This document shows, in pieces, positions 16,370-23,704 of a stretch of DNA of 64,000 bases (the stretch's first letter is position 1; the number at the start of each line of letters is the position of its first letter). This DNA comes from [Leptolyngbya] sp. JSC-1 (GTDB lineage Bacteria > Cyanobacteriota > Cyanobacteriia > Elainellales > Elainellaceae). A program made the translations under genes and the position numbers. The stretch covers positions 4,064,308-4,128,307 of the forward strand of contig KL662191.1 in assembly GCA_000733415.1 (NCBI GenBank), in the 5' to 3' direction. The notes under the pieces were generated by a model. The model saw nothing but the letters and a program-made list of their open reading frames with translations, did not search any database and was not told where the DNA came from.

Positions 16370-18211
16370 CTATGCTAATTCACTGTTACGTCTTTGTCCC
16401 TGAAGAGTTAGCTGCTCAGACACAAAAGGCAGCATTACAGTCACGGTAGTTCCACCAATGGATTCCGAGGAATCAATCATCAATTCTCCGTTATGGGCTT
16501 CCACAATTTGTTTGACGATGGCTAACCCCAAGCCATTGCCGGATGATTTGGTTGTAAAAAAAGGTTTGGTTAAGCGAGGCAACAAATCACCTGGGATCGG
16601 CTCACCACCGTTGTGAATCTGCACACAAACCGTGCGCTGCGGCTGGCAAGCATCAATTTTCCAGGTAATCGACTCACCCAGGGCAACAGCTTCACAGGCA
16701 TTGCTAATCAGGTTAATGAATACCTGCTTCAGTTTGTCTCGATCACCCAAAACGCGAATCGGATCAACGGGTGTGAACTCGATTGGTCGCCCTTGGGCTG
16801 CGGGCATGGTGCGCATCGTTTCCAGCATTTCCTGAATTAGCGTATTCAGTTCCAACTCGGCCAAATCTAGCTTTTGACAGCGCGCATATTGCAGAATTTC
16901 GTTCAGCAACCGCTGCAACCGTTCGGCCTCTTCCAGGGCCAGTTCTAGCCGCAGGCGGGCACGGTCCGATAGCTCAAGCGTCTGAAAGGATTGTAGCCCC
17001 ATGATTACCGTAGTGAGTGGATTGCGCACCTCATGCACGATCATGGCCGCCAGTTCGCCAATTTCTGCTAGCCGCTCTAGGGCTTTTTCGGTTTGTCGGC
17101 GTTCGGTGATGTCGTTGGCAACCGAGAGCAGGCATTCTTCACCATTCAGGTTGATTAGTTCCGCTGAAAACAGAATGGCTCGCGGTTCTCCTTGCTTGTT
17201 GCGGAAGGTATATTCCCGATTGCGGATCGAGCCGGTTTTGCGGATTGCGTCTACCATTTCGGCTCGGTGTTCTGCGGCAGCCCAGAGGTTCAGATCAGTT
17301 GCGGTGCGGCCCAGCACTTCTTCTAGCTGCCCTCCATACAGTTGGAGAAAACTGTCGTTCACCTCGATCAATCGTCCGTCCGTCAGTGTGCTGATCAAAA
17401 CCGCAGAAGGGCTAGCGCGAAATGCTCTAGAAAACTTTTCTTCCGACTGGCGCAGGGCCACTTCCGCCTGTTTGCGCTCACTGATCGCCTCCCAAACTTG
17501 GGCATACATGGCATCAAAGGCGGCGATCACTTCACCTAGCTCATCATCTCGGCGGAAGGGCAGGGATTTGAATTCGGGCAGGGGTTGGTCTCGGCGGATC
17601 GCTTGCCCCAGTTTCAGCAAATCGTTCCGCAGCAGCAAAATGGGCGTCACCAAAATTCGCTCTAACCCAATCAGCGTCACCACGGTGACAAACACCGAAA
17701 TGATCATCACCAGTAAGGCAATCCGACCAATGAAGGCCAGTAACTCTCGCTGCACCGAGCTGGCATCATGACGAATGATCAGGAAATAGCGATCGGCCAA
17801 GGGCGGCAATGACCAAACTGCGTCATAGTGAGCCGTTCTTTGGTCATACAACGCGGTGCGATTGGCTTGGACTTGCTGAAGCGTCAGTTGCGGCACTTCA
17901 CCAAAGCTGCCCACTAGCTCTCCCGATGCTCGATACAGCGTCCCACCCCGCACCGAATTGGGGGCCATCTGCTGCAAGGTCGCCAACAGGTCTGTGTCCG
18001 AGGCCGGCAGCCCCAACGCTGCTAAACTGCCTTCGACCCGCGCTGCTGAGAGGTTTTTGAGGGAGGTGAGCAATTCCTGCTGGCGGCGATAGATCGAAGG
18101 CAAGAGAATGATTGCCTCAATCACCAGGATGCTGCCAAACACCCAGAGGACAATGCGCCGCGATAATCTCGCCTGTAAAAATGATTGCATTGCCCCAAAC
18201 TTAGAGGACAC
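16370..18211 (-). CDS. membrane sensor histidine kinase (HAMP-PAS-HisKA-HATPase)
   Basis: This 613-residue protein has two membrane helices (about 18-37 and 160-185) framing an extracytoplasmic sensor of about 120 residues. A HAMP-like linker, a PAS domain (about 255-370), a HisKA dimerisation helix with phospho-acceptor H393 (IVHEVRNPL) and a HATPase domain follow. The ATPase has the N box INLISNACEA, the F box FFTTK and the G box GNGLGLAIVKQ. It should autophosphorylate in response to a periplasmic or membrane signal. No cognate response regulator is adjacent. The GTG start at 18211 is preceded by an aggggg ribosome site. A G-rich tandem repeat lies about 60 bp upstream of it. Confidence 0.92.
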   Translation of the reverse strand: MSSKFGAMQSFLQARLSRRIVLWVFGSILVIEAIILLPSIYRRQQELLTSLKNLSAARVEGSLAALGLPASDTDLLATLQQMAPNSVRGGTLYRASGELVGSFGEVPQLTLQQVQANRTALYDQRTAHYDAVWSLPPLADRYFLIIRHDASSVQRELLAFIGRIALLVMIISVFVTVVTLIGLERILVTPILLLRNDLLKLGQAIRRDQPLPEFKSLPFRRDDELGEVIAAFDAMYAQVWEAISERKQAEVALRQSEEKFSRAFRASPSAVLISTLTDGRLIEVNDSFLQLYGGQLEEVLGRTATDLNLWAAAEHRAEMVDAIRKTGSIRNREYTFRNKQGEPRAILFSAELINLNGEECLLSVANDITERRQTEKALERLAEIGELAAMIVHEVRNPLTTVIMGLQSFQTLELSDRARLRLELALEEAERLQRLLNEILQYARCQKLDLAELELNTLIQEMLETMRTMPAAQGRPIEFTPVDPIRVLGDRDKLKQVFINLISNACEAVALGESITWKIDACQPQRTVCVQIHNGGEPIPGDLLPRLTKPFFTTKSSGNGLGLAIVKQIVEAHNGELMIDSSESIGGTTVTVMLPFVSEQLTLQGQRRNSELA

Positions 18212-18270
18212 GCGGTTGACCCCCTTTCAATTGCCAGCGGTGAGCTGTTGATTCGTTATTGTAGCAAGCA

Positions 18271-18336
18271 GGGTGTGGGGTGTGGGGTGTGGGGTGTGGG
18301 GTGTGGGGTGTGGGGTGTGGGGTGTGGGGTGTGGGG
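18271..18336 (+). repeat. 7-bp tandem repeat, nine copies of TGTGGGG
   Basis: After an initial GGG there are nine perfect TGTGGGG units (18274-18336). Every unit supplies a run of four guanines separated by TGT, which is a strong G-quadruplex pattern on the plus strand. The array lies in the upstream region of the minus-strand histidine kinase gene. Confidence 0.95.
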
Positions 18337-18392
18337 TGGAGAGGTAAAGGATCGTTGCTTTGGGTGAAACAAGGGATTAGAGCAAGCGATTT

Positions 18393-18452
18393 CAAAGACA
18401 ATAAGATTCAAAGACAATAAGATTCAAAGACAATAAGATTCAAAGACAATAA
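18393..18452 (+). repeat. 16-bp tandem repeat, four copies
   Basis: The unit caaagacaataagatt starts at 18393, 18409, 18425 and 18441. The last copy is cut short and runs into the A-tract of the terminator-like hairpin at 18456. It is AT-rich, in contrast to the neighbouring G-rich array. Confidence 0.95.
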
Positions 18453-18475
18453 AAAGCAGCCGTTGGAAGGGCTGC
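18448..18475 (-). terminator. rho-independent terminator (minus strand)
   Basis: On the minus strand the stem gcagcc, an 8-nt loop and ggctgc are followed directly by tttttatt. This is a standard intrinsic terminator. No intact minus-strand gene ends here. It fits the end of the remnant at 18509-18655. Confidence 0.65.
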
Positions 18476-18508
18476 ATGCATTAATCTTTCACCTGATTTG
18501 TTAGCAGC

Positions 18509-18655
18509 TTACCATTGCAGCAATGGGCTGTCGGTTTTGTAGCGCACATCTTTGGTTACGCCATCTTCAATACAAATTGCTGAAGCAGCACTATAGAGAA
18601 GATCCCTAAAGCGGTTGCCAATCCTATGCTTCATCTTTTCAGGATCTGTAAATTT
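18509..18655 (-). pseudogene. C-terminal fragment of an unrecognised minus-strand gene
   Basis: On the minus strand an open frame of about 48 codons ends at 18509-18511. It reads through KMKHRIGNRFRDLLYSAA and EDGVTKDVRYKT and ends DSPLLQW-stop. Amino-acid composition looks like protein, and an intrinsic terminator follows 34 bp later, as at the end of a real gene. No start codon fits upstream, where the sequence turns into the dispersed repeat shared with 52325-52383. I do not recognise the family. Confidence 0.3.
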
Positions 18656-18666
18656 TTCTGTGTCGC

Positions 18667-18725
18667 TTCGTTGCCTGCCCCGCCCGCAGATGAATCGCTG
18701 GCTAATGAAGCAAGTTCGCTAAAGT
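18667..18725. repeat. dispersed repeat, copy 1 (matches 52325-52383)
   Basis: This segment, including ttgcctg and cgcagatgaatc-g-ctggcta-a-tgaagcaagt, recurs at 52325-52383 in the same orientation with only scattered differences. On the minus strand both copies can be read as L-A-S-L-A-S-D-S-S-A. That may mean a shared gene end or only a shared repeat. Confidence 0.55.
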
Positions 18726-18819
18726 GGACTAAAACCCCTTCATAATTGCCATACCGCCCATCCACCAACCCAACCCGGTACAATCGTTATTTGTATCGTC
18801 ACGGCGAGGCAGAGCACTC

Positions 18820-19710
18820 ATGCTGCTATCTTCCACTGTTCTGGCTGATTTCGCTGGCCTTTTGGCACAATTTGCCTCTCCTGGGCCAATGATCGGGCCA
18901 TTGCCGATTCGCTGGTACGGTTTTTTGATCGCGTCTGCGGTTCTGATTGGCGTTAGCCTATCCACCTATTTAGCCAAACGGCGCGGGCTGGATCCAGATA
19001 TCATTAGCGATTTGTCGCTGTGGCTGATCATAGCGGCCATTCCGGCGGCGCGGCTGTACTATGTGGCCTTTGAGTGGGACAACTATGCCGATAAACCAGG
19101 CGAAATTTTCGCCATCTGGCATGGTGGCATTGCTATCCACGGAGCAATTTTGGGCGGGCTGCTAGCGTCGCTGATTTTTGCTCGACTCAGAAAAGTCTCA
19201 TTTTGGCAGCTTGCCGATCTGGTGGCTCCCTCCCTGATTTTGGGGCAGGCAATTGGCCGTTGGGGCAATTTCTTCAACTCTGAGGCGTTTGGTCGCCCGA
19301 CGGATCTGCCCTGGAAGCTCTATATTCCACCGGCGCAGCGGCCTGCAGGCTATACCCAGTTCGACTATTTCCATCCCACCTTTCTTTACGAGTCGCTGTG
19401 GAACCTAGGCGTATTTGCCCTGCTGATGACGCTGTTTTTCCGGGGGCTGAAGCCAGGGCATCAGCTCAAAACCGGCACGCTGTTTCTGGTCTATTTGATT
19501 GGCTACAGCATGGGCCGCTTTTGGATCGAGGGATTGCGCATGGACAGTTTAATGCTAGGGCCGCTGCGCATTGCTCAGGTGGTGAGTCTGGTTTGCATTG
19601 CTATTGGTGGGCTAGGGCTGTTCTGGCTCTATGGCCGCAATCGTTTTCTGCCTGATGTTGTCACTCCAGCCGAGGCCAAGCCGGTTTCGTCGCCTAAGCC
19701 ACCTTCGTGA
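18820..19710 (+). CDS. lgt: prolipoprotein diacylglyceryl transferase
   Basis: This 296-residue multi-spanning membrane enzyme transfers diacylglycerol from phosphatidylglycerol to the lipobox cysteine of prolipoproteins, the first step of lipoprotein maturation. The Lgt signature GRWGNFFNSEAFG starts at G146, with the essential arginine at R147. GGIAIHGA holds the conserved histidine H107, and HPTFLYESLWN and GLRMDSL are also in place. About seven helices are visible. The length is usual for cyanobacteria. The tail after residue 275 is proline-rich and variable. It stands alone, with gene-poor DNA on its left and cobM in the same direction on its right. Confidence 0.97.
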   Translation: MLLSSTVLADFAGLLAQFASPGPMIGPLPIRWYGFLIASAVLIGVSLSTYLAKRRGLDPDIISDLSLWLIIAAIPAARLYYVAFEWDNYADKPGEIFAIWHGGIAIHGAILGGLLASLIFARLRKVSFWQLADLVAPSLILGQAIGRWGNFFNSEAFGRPTDLPWKLYIPPAQRPAGYTQFDYFHPTFLYESLWNLGVFALLMTLFFRGLKPGHQLKTGTLFLVYLIGYSMGRFWIEGLRMDSLMLGPLRIAQVVSLVCIAIGGLGLFWLYGRNRFLPDVVTPAEAKPVSSPKPPS

Positions 19711-19771
19711 TACCAGTCTGGTTCACGGTGTGGCTAAAGCGACCTCAACCCACTCCCAACCAAAACCCAAA

Positions 19772-19798
19772 GAAAAACCCCAGAGTTTCCTCCGGGGT
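19772..19798. terminator. hairpin after lgt, possible terminator
   Basis: CCCCAGAG and CTCCGGGG form a stem with a 4-nt loop. On the minus strand it is followed by TTTTT, while on the plus strand it is preceded by an A-tract and lacks a T-run. It may end lgt transcripts weakly or block transcription from the right. Confidence 0.4.
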
Positions 19799-19993
19799 AT
19801 GAATCAGGGTGCATCTACCATCCACTTTTACTCAAGATCGGGGATGTGTCCGAAATAACCGAGGTGTTTCATCAACCTTTTAAATTAGGCAGCAAATTGT
19901 CAAAGATTTTACAGAGATCATCCCATCAAGCCAATTTTCTGCACAGCTGCGAGGCAGTATGCTTGAGCCAATCCTTTAGCCAAATATACGGAA

Positions 19994-20782
19994 ATGAGTG
20001 AGTTAAAAACGAAGCTAGCCCCCGCCGTTTACCTGATCGGAGCTGGGCCGGGCGATCCTGACCTCCTGACCATCAAGGCTCAGAAACTGCTGATGCAGGC
20101 GGATGTGATTCTGTTTGCCGATTCCCTGGTGCCCAAGCAAATCCTGCAATGGGTCCGTTCAGACGCAGACGTGATTCCTACCGCTAACAAAACCCTGGAG
20201 GACATTCTGCCCTTGATGATCGAGCAGGTGCAGGCCGGCAAGTCGGTAGCTCGTCTGCAATCAGGCGATCCCAGCCTCTATAGCGCCATTCATGAGCAGA
20301 TCCAGGCGCTCGCTGCCGCCGCCATTCCGTTTGAGGTGATTCCTGGGATTAGTGCCTTTCAAGCCGCTGCGGCCAAGCTCAACGTCGAGCTAACTGTCCC
20401 AGAGCTAGTGCAGACAATCATTCTGACCCGAATCAGCGGACGCACTCAGGTGCCAGAAACCGAAGAATTGGCTGCTTTAGCGTCTCATCGTGCCAGCCTC
20501 TGCCTGTACTTAAGTGCCCGCCATGTCGAAACGGCTCAAGCCAAACTGCTCGCACACTATCCACCAGAAACGCCAGTCGCAGTTTGCTTTCGGCTCGGCT
20601 GGCCAGATGAAAAGATTTGGATCGTCCCCCTAGAGGAAATGGCGACCCTAACCACCCAGGAAAACCTGATCCGCACAACGCTGTATCTAATCAGCCCCGC
20701 CTTAAACAGCAGCCAGTCGGCCCACCCGGCTCGTTCCAGGCTCTACAGCCCAGAACATACGCATCTATTTCGGCCCCGCTGA
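19994..20782 (+). CDS. cobM: precorrin-4 C(11)-methyltransferase
   Basis: This 262-residue SAM-dependent tetrapyrrole methyltransferase belongs to the CobM/CbiF group, which methylates C-11 of (cobalt-)precorrin-4 on the way to the corrin ring. It shows YLIGAGPGDPDLLTIKA at the N-terminus, ADSLVPKQIL, the glycine/aspartate loop RLQSGDPSLY and VIPGISAFQAAAAKL. The C-terminal 25 residues are extra. Cyanobacteria often use the cobalt-early route, so the substrate may be cobalt-precorrin-4. No other corrin gene is adjacent, and I saw no cobalamin riboswitch in the 280 bp upstream. Confidence 0.95.
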   Translation: MSELKTKLAPAVYLIGAGPGDPDLLTIKAQKLLMQADVILFADSLVPKQILQWVRSDADVIPTANKTLEDILPLMIEQVQAGKSVARLQSGDPSLYSAIHEQIQALAAAAIPFEVIPGISAFQAAAAKLNVELTVPELVQTIILTRISGRTQVPETEELAALASHRASLCLYLSARHVETAQAKLLAHYPPETPVAVCFRLGWPDEKIWIVPLEEMATLTTQENLIRTTLYLISPALNSSQSAHPARSRLYSPEHTHLFRPR

Positions 20783-20797
20783 GGCGAGGCAGGCATC

Positions 20798-21424
20798 CTA
20801 CTGTCCAACATTAGGATCAGAGCCAGTTGGGGGAACTGTCGTACTGTCGGGAGCGGCGGGTTGGGTAGGCTGGGTAGTGGCATCCGACTCGGTTTGAGGC
20901 TGGGTGAGGTCGGGCTGAGTTGTCGGCGGCTGAGTTACAGAAGGTTGGGTGGGTTGAGTTGCCGGAGCTGGAGCTGGAGGCACAATTATCTCAGTTTGTT
21001 GAGGGGCACGTTCAATAATTGTAGTGCGCTCAGTGGTTTGGGTATTCTGCGGCTGCGAAGTCTGCGGTGATGGGGTAGGTTGTGGCTGAGTTGGACTGGG
21101 AGCCAGACTAGGAGAAGTGGTCGGCGGATTGGACTGGCGATTCTGCGCGAGGAGCGCAATGGCAGCCAAAGTTAAACCCACAATTGACGCTAAAATTACT
21201 CCGACCACAATCCCAGTTGCAGCACTGTTGTTCTCACGAGTTCGCCGCAGGTTTTCTCGCACTCGTTCTTCTTGCTGTGCCTCGGCATAGCCATTCCGAT
21301 AGGCAATTTCATCGGATGTAGCGGGTCGGGTGTGGATCGTCTCATCGGCAATTGGTGCAGGATTTTCATCGGGATTGGGCCGATTCAGATCAGGTCGATT
21401 AGAAAAATCATTTCCCCTAGTCAT
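20798..21424 (-). CDS. single-pass membrane protein with Pro/Thr/Gln-rich tail
   Basis: This 208-residue protein has a charged, Asn/Pro-rich N-terminal part of about 65 residues. One strong membrane helix follows (about 70-93, GIVVGVILASIVGLTLAAIAL). The last 115 residues are almost entirely Pro, Thr, Gln and Ser (TQPTQPSVTQPPTTQP type). The charge pattern suggests the N-terminus is cytoplasmic and the low-complexity tail lies outside. No domain is recognised. It is convergent with cobM, with a 15-bp gap, and lies next to the CBS-PAS kinase-like gene on the same strand. The function is unknown. Confidence 0.75.
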   Translation of the reverse strand: MTRGNDFSNRPDLNRPNPDENPAPIADETIHTRPATSDEIAYRNGYAEAQQEERVRENLRRTRENNSAATGIVVGVILASIVGLTLAAIALLAQNRQSNPPTTSPSLAPSPTQPQPTPSPQTSQPQNTQTTERTTIIERAPQQTEIIVPPAPAPATQPTQPSVTQPPTTQPDLTQPQTESDATTQPTQPAAPDSTTVPPTGSDPNVGQ

Positions 21425-21627
21425 ATGCAGTATACCTCCAGTTATCTAAGCCAACATTAGGCTGTTCAAAATCCGGTCAAAATACACACGGTCAAAATAC
21501 GAACCGTTCAAAACCGTTTTTCACAGCTCTAACTTAGCCACTCAACCCGTAAACTCCTGCTCTCCTTTAGATAGGGAATTCCTCTGTCTTAGGAGATAAG
21601 TTAGTGACAAAATTCACCCAGTCAAAA

Positions 21628-23541
21628 TTAACCTAATGATGACTGATCGATTGCCTGCTGCGACCACTGCATGATCTGCTCAAACTCAAATTCTTCAACC
21701 TTTAGCTGTAGCTCCTGCGCTAGGCAGCCGTGTTCCGCAGGTAGGGACTGAATCAAGGCAAACAGCGTTTTCTCGTCGAGTTGGATGGCGGCTCGATATA
21801 GCTGTTCTAGCCAAGCCAAGGGCATGACCAGCAGAGCATCTGCGACTGAATCAGGGGAGGCTGAAAGGCTGTCTAAAAGCTGACCTGACGGCTCGCAAGG
21901 AGCATCCAATGAACTATCACTCGTACCATCTACAGCTGCATACCCCGATGGCTTAATGCAATCTCGATACGGATGACCAAACGACTCAGTGAATAAGTCA
22001 CTCAATGATTCTAAGGATTCTGAAGCTGTTGTTGCAGCAGACTCTGAAGCAACCTTGTCAAAGTTGGGCGGCCAACGTTGGGATTCGAGGCGAGACAGGT
22101 CGAGAATGCGGTTGATCAGGCTGAGAAGTTCTTCGCCACTGCGATGGATGATCGCGATGTGTTGGCGCTGTGTATCTGTGAGGGAATCGTCTTGAGCTAG
22201 CAATTGACTGAAGCCGAGAATTGCATTTAAGGGCGTGCGTAGCTCATGGGTAACGTTTGCCAAAAAGATACTCTTAGCGCGGTTGGCAGCTTCGGCGGCA
22301 ACTTTGGCCTGCTGCAGCTCTGCCTCAAACTGCTTGAGTTCAGTAATGTCCAGCTCAATGCCGTCCCACACCGTGCGGCCATTGGCTAAGCGACGGGGAG
22401 CCGACCGCAACTGTGACCATTGGATGCCGCCAGCAGGCGTGCGTTTCCGCATCTGCATTTCAAACAAGGTCAGATTTTGGCGTGAAAATTCGGCTAGCTC
22501 TGCCATCTGCTGTCGATCGGCCTCGACAATTAAATCATGCAGCACATTGGGGTCTTGCAGCACCGCTTCCGGCTTGACCCCCACCAATCGTTCAATCCCA
22601 GCCGAAATGTAGGTGAAATAATAGCGGTCGGGCGGTTCATGCACAAACTGGTAAATCAACCCCTTCGGCAAATTATCTCCCAGCGTTCTCAGCAGGTATT
22701 CTCGTTCTTGGAGAGCTAGCTCTGCCTGCTTGCGGTCGGTAATGTCGGTGACAAGGGCACAGCATCCCCGCACCCGCCCATCGGCAGCTCGATCGGGAAT
22801 CAAGGTGACTGCCGTGTAGCGCGTACCAATCTGAGGATCGGGCTGAGCAGCTTCATAGACCACCGGAGTGCCGGCCAGAGCCTGTTCGATTTGGGGCCGC
22901 ACCACCTGATAGGCAGCGTCACCCAACACGTCCCAAATGGGCCGACCGCAGATTTCGTCGCGACTCCGGCCAAAGCGTTGCTCGTAGGTGTGGTTGACAA
23001 ACTGATAGCGCTGCTCGGCATCCAGATAGGAAAGGTAAACTGGCAGCGCGTCGGTCAATAGGCTCAGGCGTTCCTGCTGCTGACGCAACTCGGCCTCGGC
23101 TTGGCAGCATCGGTTGTGATCTTCAGCCAGGGCTTGCAAAACCAGCGTCTGGGTAATTAGCCCAACCAAGCGTTCCTCGGCATCCACCACCGGCAAATAC
23201 TGCACCGAGTGCTGCTGCATGCGCTCCACAATCGTCAACAAATTTAAGATTTCGGTAGTGGCGCAGCAAATTAATGGCTGTACCATCAAAGCAGAGATTG
23301 GCTGCTCCCAAGAAGTTTGAGCCGCAACCAGATGGACGAGATCCCGCTCTGTGAAAATTCCAACCGGCCTCTGCTGGTCTAGGATCAAGATACAACCAAC
23401 TTGAGCCTGGGCCATCTGAGTAACAGCTATAGCAGCTGGGGTATGGACAGCCACCGTAGGCGGATCGACAAGCATCACCTGCTGGAGCATCGGGTCAGAT
23501 GCGGGTGAGCTATCTCGCCAAATCCTATCTGCCGATGCCAT
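21628..23541 (-). CDS. CBS-PAS-PAS-HisKA protein lacking the ATPase domain
   Basis: This 637-residue protein has two CBS repeats (about 15-145), two PAS domains (about 165-275 and 280-405) and a HisKA helix with phospho-acceptor H432 (NVTHELRTPLNAILGFSQLL). The HATPase domain that should begin near residue 490 is missing. A serine-rich linker (about 485-565) leads directly to a helical C-terminal module (LAWLEQLYRAAIQLDEKTL...LVEEF-type). That module normally closes long cyanobacterial hybrid kinases after their receiver domains. The gene therefore looks like a hybrid kinase with its ATPase and receiver parts removed in frame. It could still dimerise and accept phosphate from another kinase, but it cannot phosphorylate itself. 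Confidence 0.85.
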   Translation of the reverse strand: MASADRIWRDSSPASDPMLQQVMLVDPPTVAVHTPAAIAVTQMAQAQVGCILILDQQRPVGIFTERDLVHLVAAQTSWEQPISALMVQPLICCATTEILNLLTIVERMQQHSVQYLPVVDAEERLVGLITQTLVLQALAEDHNRCCQAEAELRQQQERLSLLTDALPVYLSYLDAEQRYQFVNHTYEQRFGRSRDEICGRPIWDVLGDAAYQVVRPQIEQALAGTPVVYEAAQPDPQIGTRYTAVTLIPDRAADGRVRGCCALVTDITDRKQAELALQEREYLLRTLGDNLPKGLIYQFVHEPPDRYYFTYISAGIERLVGVKPEAVLQDPNVLHDLIVEADRQQMAELAEFSRQNLTLFEMQMRKRTPAGGIQWSQLRSAPRRLANGRTVWDGIELDITELKQFEAELQQAKVAAEAANRAKSIFLANVTHELRTPLNAILGFSQLLAQDDSLTDTQRQHIAIIHRSGEELLSLINRILDLSRLESQRWPPNFDKVASESAATTASESLESLSDLFTESFGHPYRDCIKPSGYAAVDGTSDSSLDAPCEPSGQLLDSLSASPDSVADALLVMPLAWLEQLYRAAIQLDEKTLFALIQSLPAEHGCLAQELQLKVEEFEFEQIMQWSQQAIDQSSLG

Positions 23542-23704
23542 GGAATTGCCAGCTCATACTCATAAATTTTCCTTAAGATAAATTGAGATAGAAAAAAATA
23601 AATTAAAGAATTCTATATTAGTTCCTATTTATCGTTAGCATTCCCATTTTAAGACGATTTTCTCTTTAGTTAATACCTTTCCCCTCATATCTTTGTTTCT
23701 CAAA

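Noticed and set aside
17001..17771. 256-codon plus-strand frame opposite the membrane histidine kinase
   Set aside because: It is serine/arginine-rich, lacks a ribosome site and mirrors the coding frame of the kinase. It is a shadow frame.
19870..19993. Cobalamin riboswitch in front of cobM
   Set aside because: No B12-box-like sequence or matching stem arrangement was found in the upstream region.
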